NCBI GenBank assembly: GCA_026770585.1
Contig: MU646596.1
Coordinates: forward strand, 143,537-170,684
Reading direction: 5' to 3'
Source: Baffinella frigidus
Lineage: Eukaryota; Cryptophyceae; Cryptomonadales; Baffinellaceae
Length of the DNA stretch: 27,148 nucleotides
Shown here: in pieces, positions 6,845-13,983 of the stretch
Numbering within the stretch: the stretch's first letter is position 1
Layout: every line of letters begins with the position of its first letter
Notes under the pieces: model-generated
Told to the model about the DNA's origin: nothing
Seen by the model: the letters and a program-made list of their open reading frames with translations, nothing else
The model's database searches: none
Position numbers and translations under genes: made by a program

Positions 6845-6960
6845 GTGAATGGTTCAGGGTTCAGGGTTCAGGAGTGGTTCAGGAGTGGTTCAGGAGTGGT
6901 TCAGAAGTGGTTCAGGAGTGGTTCTGGAGTGATTCATAAGTGGTTCAGGAGTGGTTCAGG
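6845..6960. repeat. 12-bp repeat (GAGTGGTTCAGG)n, block 2
   Basis: Nine or more GAGTGGTTCAGG-type units, some with AAGTGGTTCAG or GAGTGATTCAT variants. Confidence 0.9.
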
Positions 6961-7010
6961 AGCTCCAGAGGAAAGTCGGAACCGCCGCGACACAACGCGC
7001 AGTCCCCTGA
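6958..7010 (-). pseudogene. CALCRGGSDFPLE, fourth exon copy
   Basis: Minus strand reads CALCRGGSDFPLEL before entering the 12-bp repeat array. The array is fused to the exon at the same point as in the neighbouring copies. Confidence 0.55.
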
Positions 7011-7011
7011 A

Positions 7012-7745
7012 TTTCAGGGTTCAGGGTTCAGGGTTTGGTGGAGATTGGGGTTTAAGGTTGAGAGGTTGTCGATGAGGGAGGGGTTTGATGGGTTTGGGGT
7101 TTGGGGTTTGGGGTTTGGGGTTTAGGGTTTGGAGTTTGGGTTTCAGGGTTTAGAGTTTAGGGTTTGTGTTTTGGGGTTTAACGTTCAGGGTTTAGGGTTT
7201 AGGGTTTAGGGTTTAGGGTTTAGGGTTTAGGGTTTAGGGTTTGGGGTTTGGGGTTGAGGGTTTTAGGGTGACCGCAGCAGGGTGCGATTCCGTTATCGCG
7301 GAGCACCTGGTTGAGGGTTTGGTATTTAGGGTTTAGGGTTTAGGGTTCAAGGTTTAGGGTTTAGGGTCCAGGGTTTAGGGTTTAGGGTTCAGGGTTTAGG
7401 GTTTAGGGTCCAGGGTTTAGGGTTCAGGGTTTGGGTTTAGGGTTTAGGGTTTAGGGTTTAGGGTTTAGGGTTTAGGGTTTAGGGTTTTGGGTTTAGGTTT
7501 AGGGTTTTGGGTTTAAGGTGTAGGGTTCAGAGTTTAGGGTTTAGGGTTTAAGGGTTTAGGGTTCAGGGTTTGGGGTTCAGGGTTTATGGTTTAGGGTTTA
7601 GGGTTTCGGGTTTCGGGTTTCGGGTTTCGGGTTTCGGGTTTCGGGTTTCGAGTTTCTGGCTTCAGGCTTAGGATTTAGGGTTTAGGGTTTAGGCCTTAGG
7701 GTGTAGGGTTTAGGGTGTAGGGTTTAGGGTTTAGGGTTTAGGGAT
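7012..7745 (+). repeat. Long interstitial telomere-like array, TTTAGGG on plus
   Basis: Hundreds of bases of TTTAGGG, TTCAGGG, TTTGGGG and, at about 7594-7655, GGGTTTC. A short non-telomeric island (about 7268-7312) interrupts it. It lies between minus-strand exon copies, so it would be intronic in that gene. Confidence 0.95.
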
Positions 7746-7764
7746 TACCAGCACTCTGATCACC

Positions 7765-7851
7765 TTGTTCCCCGGGCGGCTTGAATGCGCGGACCACGCC
7801 TACGGTGAGTGAGAGTAAAGCGGTTAGTGAGAGTAAAGCATCGAACATCAC
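7765..7851 (-). pseudogene. VMFDALLSLTA exon copy with internal duplication
   Basis: Minus strand reads VMFDALLSLTALLSLTVGVV and then RAFK. Relative to the copy at 8.4 kb (VMFDALRSLTAGVVGAF) there is an in-frame internal duplication (CTTTACTCTCACT occurs twice). The frame stays open through GEQGDQSAG. It is followed on plus by a family C core. Confidence 0.55.
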
Positions 7852-7863
7852 CAGTCGGGCCGC

Positions 7864-7925
7864 CTTTCCGTTACCTTATCCGTAGGAACCCCCCCTATGC
7901 CCCTACGGGTTGCCTACCGTAGGGT
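7864..7925. mobile_element. Family C element core fragment
   Basis: TTTCCGTTACCTTATCCGTA, CCCCTATGCCCCTACGGGTT and GCCTACCGTAGGGT, without recognisable termini. Confidence 0.75.
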
Positions 7926-8069
7926 GTTACAGAGCGGAATCGAGACTCGAATGCGCGGACCACGCCTGCCCCTCGTGGCTAGAAATGTGACTATTTTAAA
8001 ACAGGGATTCCTTTACAAGTGAAGAAAAAAAAGAAGGGTGTAGTAATTTTCACACAAATAGGGGCGTTT

Positions 8070-8138
8070 GGTCACGTGGCCGAGACTCGAATGCGCCGAC
8101 CACGCCTCGGTGAGTGAGAATAAAGCGTCAAAAATCAC
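8070..8138 (-). pseudogene. VIFDALFSLTE exon copy, frameshifted
   Basis: Minus strand begins GTGATTTTTGACGCTTTATT (VIFDALFSLT). Two bases missing relative to the 8.4-kb copy then shift the frame before GVVGAFESRL. The acceptor-like GGTGGTACAG is retained. Confidence 0.55.
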
Positions 8139-8344
8139 CTGTACCACCTACCCTAGACCCTGGGGCTGGCAATTCGCCCTGCTGTGATCCTGCGGGTTGT
8201 GTAAGCCCGCAGCATCCCACGATTCTGGCACGCAAAATTCACGTGGGTCTGCCACTCGAGGCTAGAAATGCGACTATGCGATAACAGGGATTCCTGTACA
8301 AGTGAAGAAAAAAAAGAAGGGTGTAGTAATTTTCACACACATGC

Positions 8345-8418
8345 GTTTGGTCACGTAGCCGAGACTCGAACGCGCCGACCACGCCTGCGGTGAGTGAGCG
8401 TAAAGCATCAAACATCAC
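8345..8418 (-). CDS. Candidate exon VMFDALRSLTAGVVGAFESRL
   Basis: On minus, GGGCGTGCAG is followed by an open frame VMFDALRSLTAGVVGAFESR, then LRDQTHV. Three local copies exist (7.8, 8.1 and 8.4 kb); this one is unbroken and lacks the internal duplication. I do not recognise a family. It could be a helical piece between LRR blocks. The minus strand here also holds GTTCGAGTC, which resembles a tRNA B box, but no tRNA fold is present. Confidence 0.5.
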
Positions 8419-8420
8419 CT

Positions 8421-8698
8421 GCACGCCCATGCCTGCGGACGCCAGAGAGCAGCCTTGAAACCACGCAGGGCTGGAGGGGGGGTTATTCAAAAGTCATTTT
8501 TGACGGGAAAACTTTCTCAAAAGCCATATTTTAGCACAAAAACAGCTCCAAGAACGAACAAATGGCTCCAAGAACGAGCATGGAATACCCCACCCAAGGG
8601 CCTGGAGTGGTGTGTTGGATAGCCGCCTTGAAAATGGTTGGTTTGAAATTTGTTGGAGCAGCCTTGAAATGTGTTGGATGCCCATAACATCGCGACAT
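8421..8698. other. Stretch without a supported gene
   Basis: Contains small direct repeats (ATGGCTCCAAGAACGA type near 8541-8577 and GCCTTGAAATG/GCCTTGAAAATG near 8622-8667). The 63- and 92-codon ORFs over it show no recognisable motif. Confidence 0.4.
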
Positions 8699-8815
8699 AT
8701 GGTATGCCGTAGGGGCCTAGGGGGCTCCTACGAGAAACCTGCGCCTAGGGGCCCCACGGCCTACCGTAGGCAATACCGTAGGCTTAACCACCCGGTTTTC
8801 AGGCCGTTATCCTAT
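8699..8815. mobile_element. Family G element copy 2
   Basis: CCTACCGTAGGCAATACCGT, AGGCTTAACCACCCGGTTTT and CAGGCCGTTATCCTAT at the right match the end of the family G element at 16.0-16.2 kb. The left end is less clear (ATATGGTATGCCGTAGGGGC). Confidence 0.7.
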
Positions 8816-8890
8816 GAATGCTGTTGTGTGCGACGCAACGTCCGCACCAGGTTGATCCCAGAATACACTGCCAGGCCGGATATTTTGTGA

Positions 8891-8979
8891 AAGTCGATTC
8901 ACCCATAAAATCTGTCAACTTAGAAACGAGGTACCCGTAATGGGTACTTCTTTACTACACATTCGCAGGTGAGTTGACT
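8891..8979. mobile_element. Family I inverted-repeat element copy 1
   Basis: AAGTCGATTCACC at the left faces GGTGAGTTGACT. The inner sequence GAAACGAGGTACCC / GGGTACTTCTTTACT is also paired. Copies lie at 10.0 kb and (left half) 21.7 kb. Confidence 0.8.
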
Positions 8980-9025
8980 GATACACGAACTCCGCCCTGG
9001 CAGTGGAATAGTTGCGTCTGCCCGT

Positions 9026-9140
9026 AACCACCAGCTTCGTGTACCTCCCTATGTCCCTACGGAATTACCCCGTAGGGCATATGGATTATCACATCCCCTT
9101 CGTAGCCTGATGTGTGGTGATGCGGGGTAAGAACCACCAG
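9026..9140. mobile_element. Family C-like element between short direct repeats
   Basis: CCTATGTCCCTACGG, CCCCGTAGGGCATATGG and CCCCTTCGTAGCC are C-type modules. AACCACCAG occurs on both sides (about 9026 and 9131), which could be a target duplication or part of the ends. Confidence 0.5.
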
Positions 9141-9150
9141 CCATCCCAAG

Positions 9151-9258
9151 TGGCGCAAATAGTGCCCTGGAACGTCTTCGATTTTACCTTGGATCGGGGC
9201 CGGACCCGACCCCGATGTCAAGGTAAATCGATACTGTTTCAGAGCACTATTTGAGCCA
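9151..9258. mobile_element. MITE-like inverted repeat, single copy here
   Basis: TGGCGCAAATAGTGCCCTG faces CAGAGCACTATTTGAGCCA. The inner arms TTACCTTGG-ATCGGGG and CCCCGATGTCAAGGTAA also pair. Confidence 0.85.
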
Positions 9259-9279
9259 TGTCCAGGCTAGTGGAAGACG

Positions 9280-9475
9280 AAACGTTGGGCGCGGAGCAAT
9301 GGGTAGGAAAGGTGACACACAGCAATGGGTAAAAAAGGTGACGAAAAGCAACGGGTAAGAAAGGTGAACCTCGGCCAAGACGCGAGACATGCGCTGCGGT
9401 AGGAAAGGTGACACGAGGACAGGAGACACAAAGCAATGGGTAAGCAAGGTGACGAAACGCAACGGGCGAGAGAGG
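9280..9475. repeat. About 25-bp minisatellite around an LRR-exon fragment
   Basis: Units of GCAATGGGTAAGAAAGGTGA with ACGAAA linkers. In the middle, ACCTCGGCCAAGACGCGAGA and CATGCGCTGC match the exon sequence at 9710-9745, so the array seems to have grown from the end of an LRR exon copy. Confidence 0.8.
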
Positions 9476-9499
9476 ACGATGAGCTTCCTTGGTGCACCC

Positions 9500-9639
9500 T
9501 TATCCGGGGAAATCTATTTTTCTTTCATTTGATGGCAACGAAAATTACTACACAATTCGTTCTTATTAGTAATATAGAATAATCTGTGTAGTAATTTTGA
9601 TTGCCATCAAATGAAAGAAAAATAGATTTCCCCGGATAA
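9500..9639. mobile_element. Family A MITE, TTATCCGGGG type, with 4-bp target duplication
   Basis: A 140-bp near-perfect palindrome. The first 39 bp (TTATCCGGGGAAATCTATTT ... GATGGCA) are an exact inverted match to the last 39. The family A core ACGAAAATTACTACACAA lies inside. ACCC flanks both ends (9496-9499 and 9640-9643). No coding capacity. Confidence 0.92.
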
Positions 9640-9689
9640 ACCCGCAGGAAGAACCAATTCCAGACGCTGAGGTTCTGGTACGGCACCGA

Positions 9690-9795
9690 ACATCAATGGG
9701 TGAGAAAGGTGGACCTCGGCCAAGACGCGGGACATGCGCTGCACGCCGAAGAACCCCAGCCTGTTCTTGTGCAGGTGCAGCTCCTGCAGTCTCTG
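9690..9795 (-). CDS. LRR exon copy 1 (LQELHLHKNRLGFFGV)
   Basis: Minus strand reads RLQELHLHKNRLGFFGV, then QRMSRVLAEVHLSHPLMF. LQELHLHKNRLGFF is a typical LRR core (LxxLxLxxNxLxxF). Directly upstream on minus, the homology is interrupted by a family H MITE (9796-9921), after which the sequence resumes (VFSHTW). The copy at 10.4 kb is uninterrupted. An exon of the minus-strand LRR gene, or a duplicate of it. Confidence 0.65.
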
Positions 9796-9921
9796 CCACG
9801 CCAGATTGCAGGTGGGGGTTGGTTTTTTTAAACCGCGTCTGAAGGCGGTTGTTGACTTTTGAAAACCACTGCCCTCAGGAGGAATCGACTTTTGGCGACC
9901 CCTTCCAAGGCTCTGGCGTGG
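9796..9921. mobile_element. Family H MITE copy 4, inside an LRR exon copy
   Basis: CCACGCCAGATTGCAGG at the left, TCTGGCGTGG at the right, 126 bp. Flanks GTCTCTG and TGCCAGGTGTGTGAG match the empty site GTCTCTGCCGGGTGTGTGAG near 10456-10475, consistent with a TG duplication. Confidence 0.9.
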
Positions 9922-9999
9922 TGCCAGGTGTGTGAGAAAACTGCCAAGGCGTGCGTTACGGTCCCGCCTGACTACACTGCCAGGGTGGAGATTTTGTAA

Positions 10000-10087
10000 A
10001 AGTCAATTCACCCACAAATCTGTCAACTTTAGAAACGAGGTACACAGAACGTGTACTTCGTTACTACGCATTCTCATTTGAGTTGAC
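10000..10087. mobile_element. Family I inverted-repeat element copy 2
   Basis: AGTCAATTCACCCACAAATC at the left, TTTGAGTTGACT at the right, with GAAACGAGGTACAC / GTGTACTTCGTTAC paired inside. Confidence 0.8.
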
Positions 10088-10106
10088 TCACACATTGTTT
10101 TTAAAG

Positions 10107-10188
10107 GTTCCGCCTTTCAGACGGAACCTTTCGGAAGAAACCGGAAAGCTTTCTGCAGGTCTCTGCGGTGTTCTCGGAGAGAGACCTA
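10107..10188. repeat. Two short hairpins
   Basis: AGGTTCCG and CGGAACCT pair across a short loop (10107-10131). AGGTCTCT and AGAGACCT pair further right (10158-10188). Neither is followed by a T run, and this is eukaryotic DNA, so they are not called as terminators. Confidence 0.6.
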
Positions 10189-10191
10189 ATG

Positions 10192-10326
10192 CGGAAACGG
10201 TTTTAATTTAAAACCATGAATTCAATGAAAATTACTGCACGAATGCTTTAAATATTACTAGTAAAACTCATTGTGTGTGGTAAATTTCATTACCAGAAAG
10301 TTTTAAAGTAAAACCGTTTCCCTATG
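10192..10326. mobile_element. Family A MITE, GGGAAACGG type, copy 3
   Basis: GCGGAAACGGTTTTAATTTA and ATGAAAATTACTGCACG face TGTGTGGTAAATTTCATTAC and AGTAAAACCGTTTCCC. The centre is AAATATTACTAGTAAAACTC. Confidence 0.88.
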
Positions 10327-10408
10327 AGATCATTCCTTTGTAGAAACGATACGGCCATGTATTGGTATTGCAAAGTGTGTTGCACCCCTCGGAGGCTAGG
10401 TTCTAGTG

Positions 10409-10500
10409 TACGCCGAAGAACCCCAGCCTGTTCTCGTGCAGGTGCAGCTCCTGCAGTCTCTGCCGGGTGTGTGAGAAAACTGTCAAGACATGCGTTACTT
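10409..10500 (-). CDS. LRR exon copy 2, uninterrupted (LQELHLHENRLGFFGV)
   Basis: Minus strand reads VTHVLTVFSHTRQRLQELHL, then HENRLGFFGVH, without a break. It supplies the empty site for the family H insertions in the neighbouring copies. The LRR core is the same as at 9.7 kb with one change (K to E in HKNRL). Confidence 0.65.
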
Positions 10501-10507
10501 CTTCTTC

Positions 10508-10545
10508 GTCTCTGAGGGCAGTGGTTTTCAAAAGTCAGCAACCCT
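10508..10545. mobile_element. Family H fragment
   Basis: CTGAGGGCAGTGGTTTTCAA and AAAGTCAGCAACCCTC match the interior of family H elements. No ends remain. Confidence 0.65.
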
Positions 10546-10546
10546 C

Positions 10547-10780
10547 GGAGCTCCTGCAGTCTCTGCCACGCCAGATTGCAGGTGGGGGTTGATTTTTTTA
10601 AACCGCGTCTGAAGGCGGTTGTTGACTTTTGAAAACCACAGCCCTCAGGAGGAATCGAATTTTGGCGACCCCTTTCAAGGCTCTGGCGTGGTGCCGGTGT
10701 GTGAGAAAACTGTCAAGACATGCGTTACGGGCCCGCTTGACTAGCATGCCCTGAACCTCAGCGGCTAGCCCTGCTTGCGT
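10547..10780 (-). pseudogene. LRR exon copy 3, split by a family H MITE
   Basis: The short piece 10547-10565 (RLQEL on minus) and the piece from 10692 (minus: TQAGLAAEVQGMLVKRARNA, another frame VLTVFSH) are the two sides of the same segment as at 10.4 kb, with the 126-bp H element between. The LQELHLH core itself is lost. The TQAGLAAEVQG part has a second homologue at 25.8 kb. Confidence 0.6.
10566..10691. mobile_element. Family H MITE copy 5
   Basis: Nearly identical to copy 4 (same length, flanks and orientation), so the interrupted exon block was probably duplicated after insertion. Confidence 0.9.
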
Positions 10781-10800
10781 CAAAAGGAGGAGGGGCGCTG

Positions 10801-10912
10801 GTACGGATGTCCGTACGGAAACGTGATCAAATGCCGACTTTTGGCGTGTTTCCTGGGCAATAATCCAATAATTAACTCATGAATCTGTTCGCATGGAAAA
10901 CCTCGTGTGGTC
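10801..10912. mobile_element. Family L half element
   Basis: GGTACGGATGTCCGTACGGA and AACGTGATCAAATGCCGACT, then CTGTTCGCATGG and CCTCGTGTGGT, match half of the element at 1781-1965 in reverse. TCCAATAATTAA is shared as well. Confidence 0.8.
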
Positions 10913-10939
10913 TGTCTTCTTAGATGAAGAAGCGGGACC

Positions 10940-11077
10940 ACCAGCCACCAGAAGTGAACCAAATCGCGATACGGAGACCTGTGGGCAATGTCACCAAGGG
11001 AGAAACCCTGAGGGTTTATCACCCTGGGGGGATCAACTTGTGCGATCGCTCGATTTGGTTCACTTCCCATGGCTGGT
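10940..11077. mobile_element. MITE-like inverted repeat, family M
   Basis: ACCAGCCACCAGAAGTGAAC and CAAATCG at the left face CGATTTGGTTCACTTCCCAT and GGCTGGT. The inner stem is GGGAGAAACCCTGAGGGTTT / ACCCTGGGG. Confidence 0.85.
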
Positions 11078-11091
11078 AGCTAGAGGGGCTC

Positions 11092-11249
11092 ATCTCCACA
11101 AAAGTTTTAATTACTTGCGTTTGGCGCAACGAAATTTACTACACAAATGCTCTACTATTACTTGTATGAGCAAACCGTGTAGTAATTTTCGTTGCCCGAA
11201 AGCAGAAGTATTAATTAATTGCTACAGAAGTATTAATTAATTGTCTCCA
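11092..11249. mobile_element. Family A MITE, ATCTCCA type, copy 1
   Basis: ATCTCCACAAAAGTTTTAAT and GGCGCAACGAAATTTACTAC face GTGTAGTAATTTTCGTTGCC and GCAGAAGTATTAATTAATTG. The right arm carries a tandem duplication of AGAAGTATTAATTAATTG. Confidence 0.85.
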
Positions 11250-11290
11250 TTAAAGTATTTTGATTATTAATCAAAATTCTTTAACGGAGA
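11244..11290. repeat. Hairpin next to the family A element
   Basis: TCTCCATTAAAGTATTTTGA pairs with TCAAAATTCTTTAACGGAGA around TTATTAA. It reuses the TCTCC end of the adjacent MITE. Confidence 0.85.
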
Positions 11291-11465
11291 CTAGGTTGAG
11301 CAGGACCCAGGGGCCCGAGTTGTCGGGCCCCTGCCGATAAGTCCGATAAGTACAAGTCCGATATAACAACCCGAGGGGCGAGCAGGACCGTGTGCCGGTT
11401 GAGCGCGACTCCGAGAGCCTCAGCGCCGTCCGGGCCGATGCTCTGCCGGGGGTTGGTGTTCAGTG
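11291..11465. other. GC-rich spacer with a hairpin
   Basis: CAGGGGCCCG and CGGGCCCCTG form a 10-bp stem (11308-11333). Next come CCGATAAGT repeats (about 11335-11365), then GCCGTCCGGGCCGATGCTCT, the start of the motif that recurs in the 11.6-12.1 kb array. Confidence 0.6.
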
Positions 11466-11632
11466 ATGCCGCAAGCTAACGCCAGCGAGGTACTTACGAC
11501 CTACGGATTTCCTACGGTAGGACCCCCCTTGACTTTTAAAGTCCTTTGGTTTTAAAAGTCGTAGGAAGGGGGGCTCCTACCGTAGGCAATCCGTAGGCTG
11601 TAAGTACCTCACTGGCGTTGGCTTTTTGCATG
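11466..11632. mobile_element. Family D MITE copy 1
   Basis: Left GCAAGCTAACGCCAGCGAGG and TACTTAC, then CCTACGGTAGG. Right GGGGCTCCTACCGTAGGCAA, GTAAGTACCTCACTGGCGTT and GGCTTTTTGCA. TGA borders both ends if the termini are TGCCGC/TTTGCA, suggesting a 3-bp duplication. Confidence 0.85.
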
Positions 11633-11635
11633 ATC

Positions 11636-12390
11636 AGGGTTTCGAGTTCGGGGGATCGGGTTCGCTAGCCTCCGCGCCGTCCGGCCCGATGTTCTGCCGA
11701 GGGTTGGTGTTCGGGATTTCGAGTTCGGGATTTCGGGTTCGAGACCGGGCCGATCGATGTACTGCCGGGGTTGGGTGTGCAGGGTTTCGCGCTCAGGTTT
11801 TCGGGTTCGAGCCGTCCGGCCCGATGTTCTGCTGGGGTTTCGTGTTCAGGGTTTCGCATTCAGGGTTTCGGGTTCGCATTCAGGGTTTCGGGTTCAGGGT
11901 TTTGAGTTCAGAGGTTCGGGTTCGAGAGCCTCTGGGCCGTCCGGCCGGATGTTCTGCCGGGGGTTGGAGTTCAGGGTTTCGCGTTCAGGGTTTGGTGTTC
12001 AGGGGTTTGAGTTCAGGATTTCGGGTTCGAGCCGTCCGGCACGATGTTCTGCCGGGGGTTGGAGTTCAGGGTTTCGCGCTCAGGGTTTGGTGTTCAGGGG
12101 TTCGAGTTCAGGATTCCGGGTTCAGGGTTTCGAGTTCAGGGTTTCGCGTTCAGGGTTTGGTGTTCAGGGTTCCCAGTTCAGGATTTCGGGTTCAGAGGTT
12201 CGCGTTCAGGATTTCAGGCGCTGGTTTTCGAGTTCAGGGTTTCGGGTTCAGGGTTCCGAGTTCATGATTTCGGGTTCAGGGTTTCGTGTTCAGGGTTTCG
12301 AGTTCAGGGGTTCGGGTTCAGGGGTTCGAGTTCAGGATTTCGGGTTCAGGGTTTCGAGTTCAGGGTTTCGGGTTCAGGGTTTCGGGTTTA
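11636..12390 (+). repeat. Degenerate TTCAGGG/TTTCGGG array
   Basis: Units of about 14-20 bp such as TTCAGGGTTTCGGGTTCAGG and TTCGAGTTCAGGG, interspersed in its left half with GCCGTCCGGCCCGATGTTCT (about six copies). It looks like a telomere-derived array evolved into a longer-period satellite. Three long plus-strand frames are open only because the unit lacks stops. Confidence 0.9.
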
Positions 12391-12575
12391 GTAATGCAGT
12401 CGACGGGTCTGAGTCGGAGGCGGGGATAGAGACGTATGTTGAGGAGGAAGCACCACGTGTGTTTGTGAAGGGGGACGCGCCTCTGAAGGAGGGGAACGCG
12501 CCATGTATCGACGGGGAAGTAGAGACCCCTGCGGGAAGATTGGGGCAGGATGCAGGAGGTGTGGACCGTGTGTAG
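12391..12575 (+). other. Open stretch after the array, acidic reading
   Basis: The frame leaving the array continues NAVDGSESEAGIETYVEEEA, ending GGVDRV and a stop. The composition is coding-like but there is no homologue in the window. The opposite strand is Pro/Ser-rich and also open, so strand is undecided. Confidence 0.25.
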
Positions 12576-12729
12576 GTGTTGGGGATGGAGTGGTGTTGTG
12601 AGGAGCGAGCACGGGAGCGGAAAGGGGCTGGACCTGGCCGCCGAGGATCAGCACTTCCAGGAATTGGTTCTTTCTGCGGGTGCGCCAAGGAATCCGCGTC
12701 AGCTGGGACGCGCAGAACGATGCAGTGCC

Positions 12730-12864
12730 TCACTCTCCTGATCGCAAATGGGTCGCAACGACCTTGCGCACCAGCTGCGGTGTTGAACGCGGGCGGTGGG
12801 CTTGCCTGAGCACATCGGCTATCTTCGTCGCACCCGCGTCTCCGAGCTCTGCGTGCGGATGCAC
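12730..12864 (-). CDS. Candidate LRR exon, ribonuclease-inhibitor type (LGDAGATKIADVLR)
   Basis: After an acceptor-like CGCCCGCAG on minus, the frame reads VHPHAELGDAGATKIADVLR and continues QAHRPRSTPQLVRKVV. (I/L)GDxGAxxLAxxL is the helix-side signature of ribonuclease-inhibitor-type LRRs, as in NLR- and RanGAP-like proteins. Only one such unit is clear. It fits with the typical-type LRR exons to the left on the same strand. CTCAG/GC after DVLR is not a consensus donor, so the 3' end is uncertain. Confidence 0.5.
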   Translation of the reverse strand: MHPHAELGDAGATKIADVLRQAHRPRSTPQLVRKVVATHLRSGE

Positions 12865-12920
12865 CTGCGGGCGTAGCGAAATTAAGGGAAGGCGGTGTGG
12901 GTACCATCCTCGCCATAGAC

Positions 12921-13059
12921 TCAGAGACAGGATGGCGCAGGGCGGGGGCTGACGCTGAGCTCCTTGAGGGTATCTTCGCGGATGAGAGCGACCGCTTCCT
13001 CGACGTTCTTCGCTTCCTGGACCTTCACCATCCCTGAACCCCACCCCACCTCGGCACAA
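12921..13059 (-). CDS. Candidate exon MVKVQEAKNVEEAVALIRED
   Basis: The minus-strand frame reads VKVQEAKNVEEAVALIREDT, then LKELSVSPRPAPSCL and a stop in the same frame. It is charged and helical, like the first part of a protein or a linker before an LRR. To its right is an AT-rich fold (TTTTTAAAATAATTTTAAAA). Possibly an early exon of the minus-strand LRR gene, with a splice donor before the stop. Not recognised. Confidence 0.4.
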
Positions 13060-13345
13060 ACTATTTTTAAAATAATTTTAAAATTCGCGGGGGACCGAAT
13101 CGGCTGCGTTGGGCGTCGAAACGGGGAGATGGTGAAGGGGTCGGGGTCGAGGGTCCGGGAAGAGCAGGTGCGGAGCGCTCTGTCCTGGCTCCTGAACTTC
13201 GAATCCTTGAATTCTTTCTGCACCAACAGCATCGTGTGCATTCAGGTATCTCGGAGCGAGGTTTGGTGCAGAGTGATCTCGAGGTTGGCCACAGGTGGAG
13301 GAGGAGGAGAGCGATGATGAGCCGGAGGAGGCAGAGGAGGGGTAA

Positions 13346-13702
13346 AAACTCCCGTCTTTCCACCTCGACGCTTGCCATTCAGCACGTGGACATGCGATTC
13401 TAGCAGCAGTCGAAAGGGCGATCCTCTCTCGATACTCACGCGAAGCCCGAAGCAGGTTGGAGGAGCTCGTCAACGAGGGCAGCTACGCAGAGGTACGGGC
13501 GGCGGCGATCAGGCGTCATGCCCTGTGGGTTGAGGGGCTTGGGAGTGAACACGCGCGCAGTGTTTCACCTGAAACACCATCTGAAACCCCCAACCACCGC
13601 CCCTCAACCCAACAGCAACCTGTTGCAGCTTTCAACCGGATCGGGTACTGTAGTAATTTTCAGCTAGACCGAAGAAATCTCTTCGGTATCTCCCGTCAGT
13701 AA
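13346..13702 (+). CDS. Candidate plus-strand exon (SREARSRLEELVNEGSYAEV)
   Basis: An open frame of about 119 codons between stops. The well-behaved part reads HAILAAVERAILSRYSREAR, then SRLEELVNEGSYAEVRAAAI and RRHALWVEGL, an amphipathic, alanine/arginine/glutamate-rich helical stretch. No ATG precedes it, so an upstream splice (for example CCATTCAG near 13381) or a non-coding explanation is needed. The last third passes into a family A fragment (CTGTAGTAATTTTC at about 13647) and is unlikely to be coding. The complementary strand is open too. If real, it marks the left end of the plus-strand half. Confidence 0.35.
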   Translation, partial: KLPSFHLDACHSARGHAILAAVERAILSRYSREARSRLEELVNEGSYAEVRAAAIRRHALWVEGLGSEHARSVSPETPSETPNHRPSTQQQPVAAFNRIGYCSNFQLDRRNLFGISRQ

Positions 13703-13821
13703 TTCGAGGTCCCCAGGGTTTCCTACCGTAGGGTCATAGGAAAGATTTTGTTTTAAATAAAATACCCGAACCCTTGCAAGGATCCGGTATAAGCTGCTAC
13801 AGGTTGATGGTGGACCACATA
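13703..13821. other. Spacer with element debris
   Basis: GGTTTCCTACCGTAGGGTCA is a stray CCTACCGTAGGG core. TTTTGTTTTAAATAAAATAC is a near-palindrome. No gene. Confidence 0.5.
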
Positions 13822-13983
13822 ATGCCAGAAGCTAACGCCAGCGGACCCCTTAGCCTACGGTAGGAACCCCCCCTCCTCCTACGACGTTTAAAACACGAAG
13901 TTCTTTGTAAGTCATAGGAGGGGGGCTCCTACCGTAGGCAATCCGTAGGCTCCAAGTACCTCGCTGGCGTTAGCTTTTTGCAT
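13822..13983. mobile_element. Family D MITE copy 2
   Basis: Left AGAAGCTAACGCCAGCGGAC and CCTACGGTAGGAACCCCCC. Right GGGGCTCCTACCGTAGGCAA, AAGTACCTCGCTGGCGTTAG and CTTTTTGCA. Flanking triplets TAA/TGA are consistent with a decayed 3-bp duplication. Confidence 0.88.

Larger units (their letters stand above)
7968..8420. repeat. Tandem duplication of about 278 bp carrying an exon
   Basis: 7968-8145 and 8246-8420 are closely similar. Both have CTAGAAATG, ACAGGGATTCCT, AGTGAAGAAAAAAAAGAAGG, GTGTAGTAATTTTCACACA and GCCGAGACTCGAA, in the same order. The shared GTGTAGTAATTTTC is one half of a family A core, so a MITE remnant was duplicated with the exon. Confidence 0.85.

Noticed and set aside
5973-6848. 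291-codon plus-strand ORF
   Set aside because: It runs through two family H elements and a minisatellite. The minus strand of the same DNA carries the recognisable LRR motif.
8340-8420. Possible tRNA or tRNA-derived SINE on minus (GTTCGAGTC, then ACGTGACCA)
   Set aside because: The B-box-like match is not supported by a pairing T-stem, acceptor stem or A box, and the segment reads better as the duplicated VMFDALRS exon.
11626-12575. Long plus ORFs rich in FRVQGFEFRVSGSG
   Set aside because: They are translations of the TTCAGGG/TTTCGGG array, open in several frames at once. Only the last 60 codons after the array were kept, as a weak candidate.
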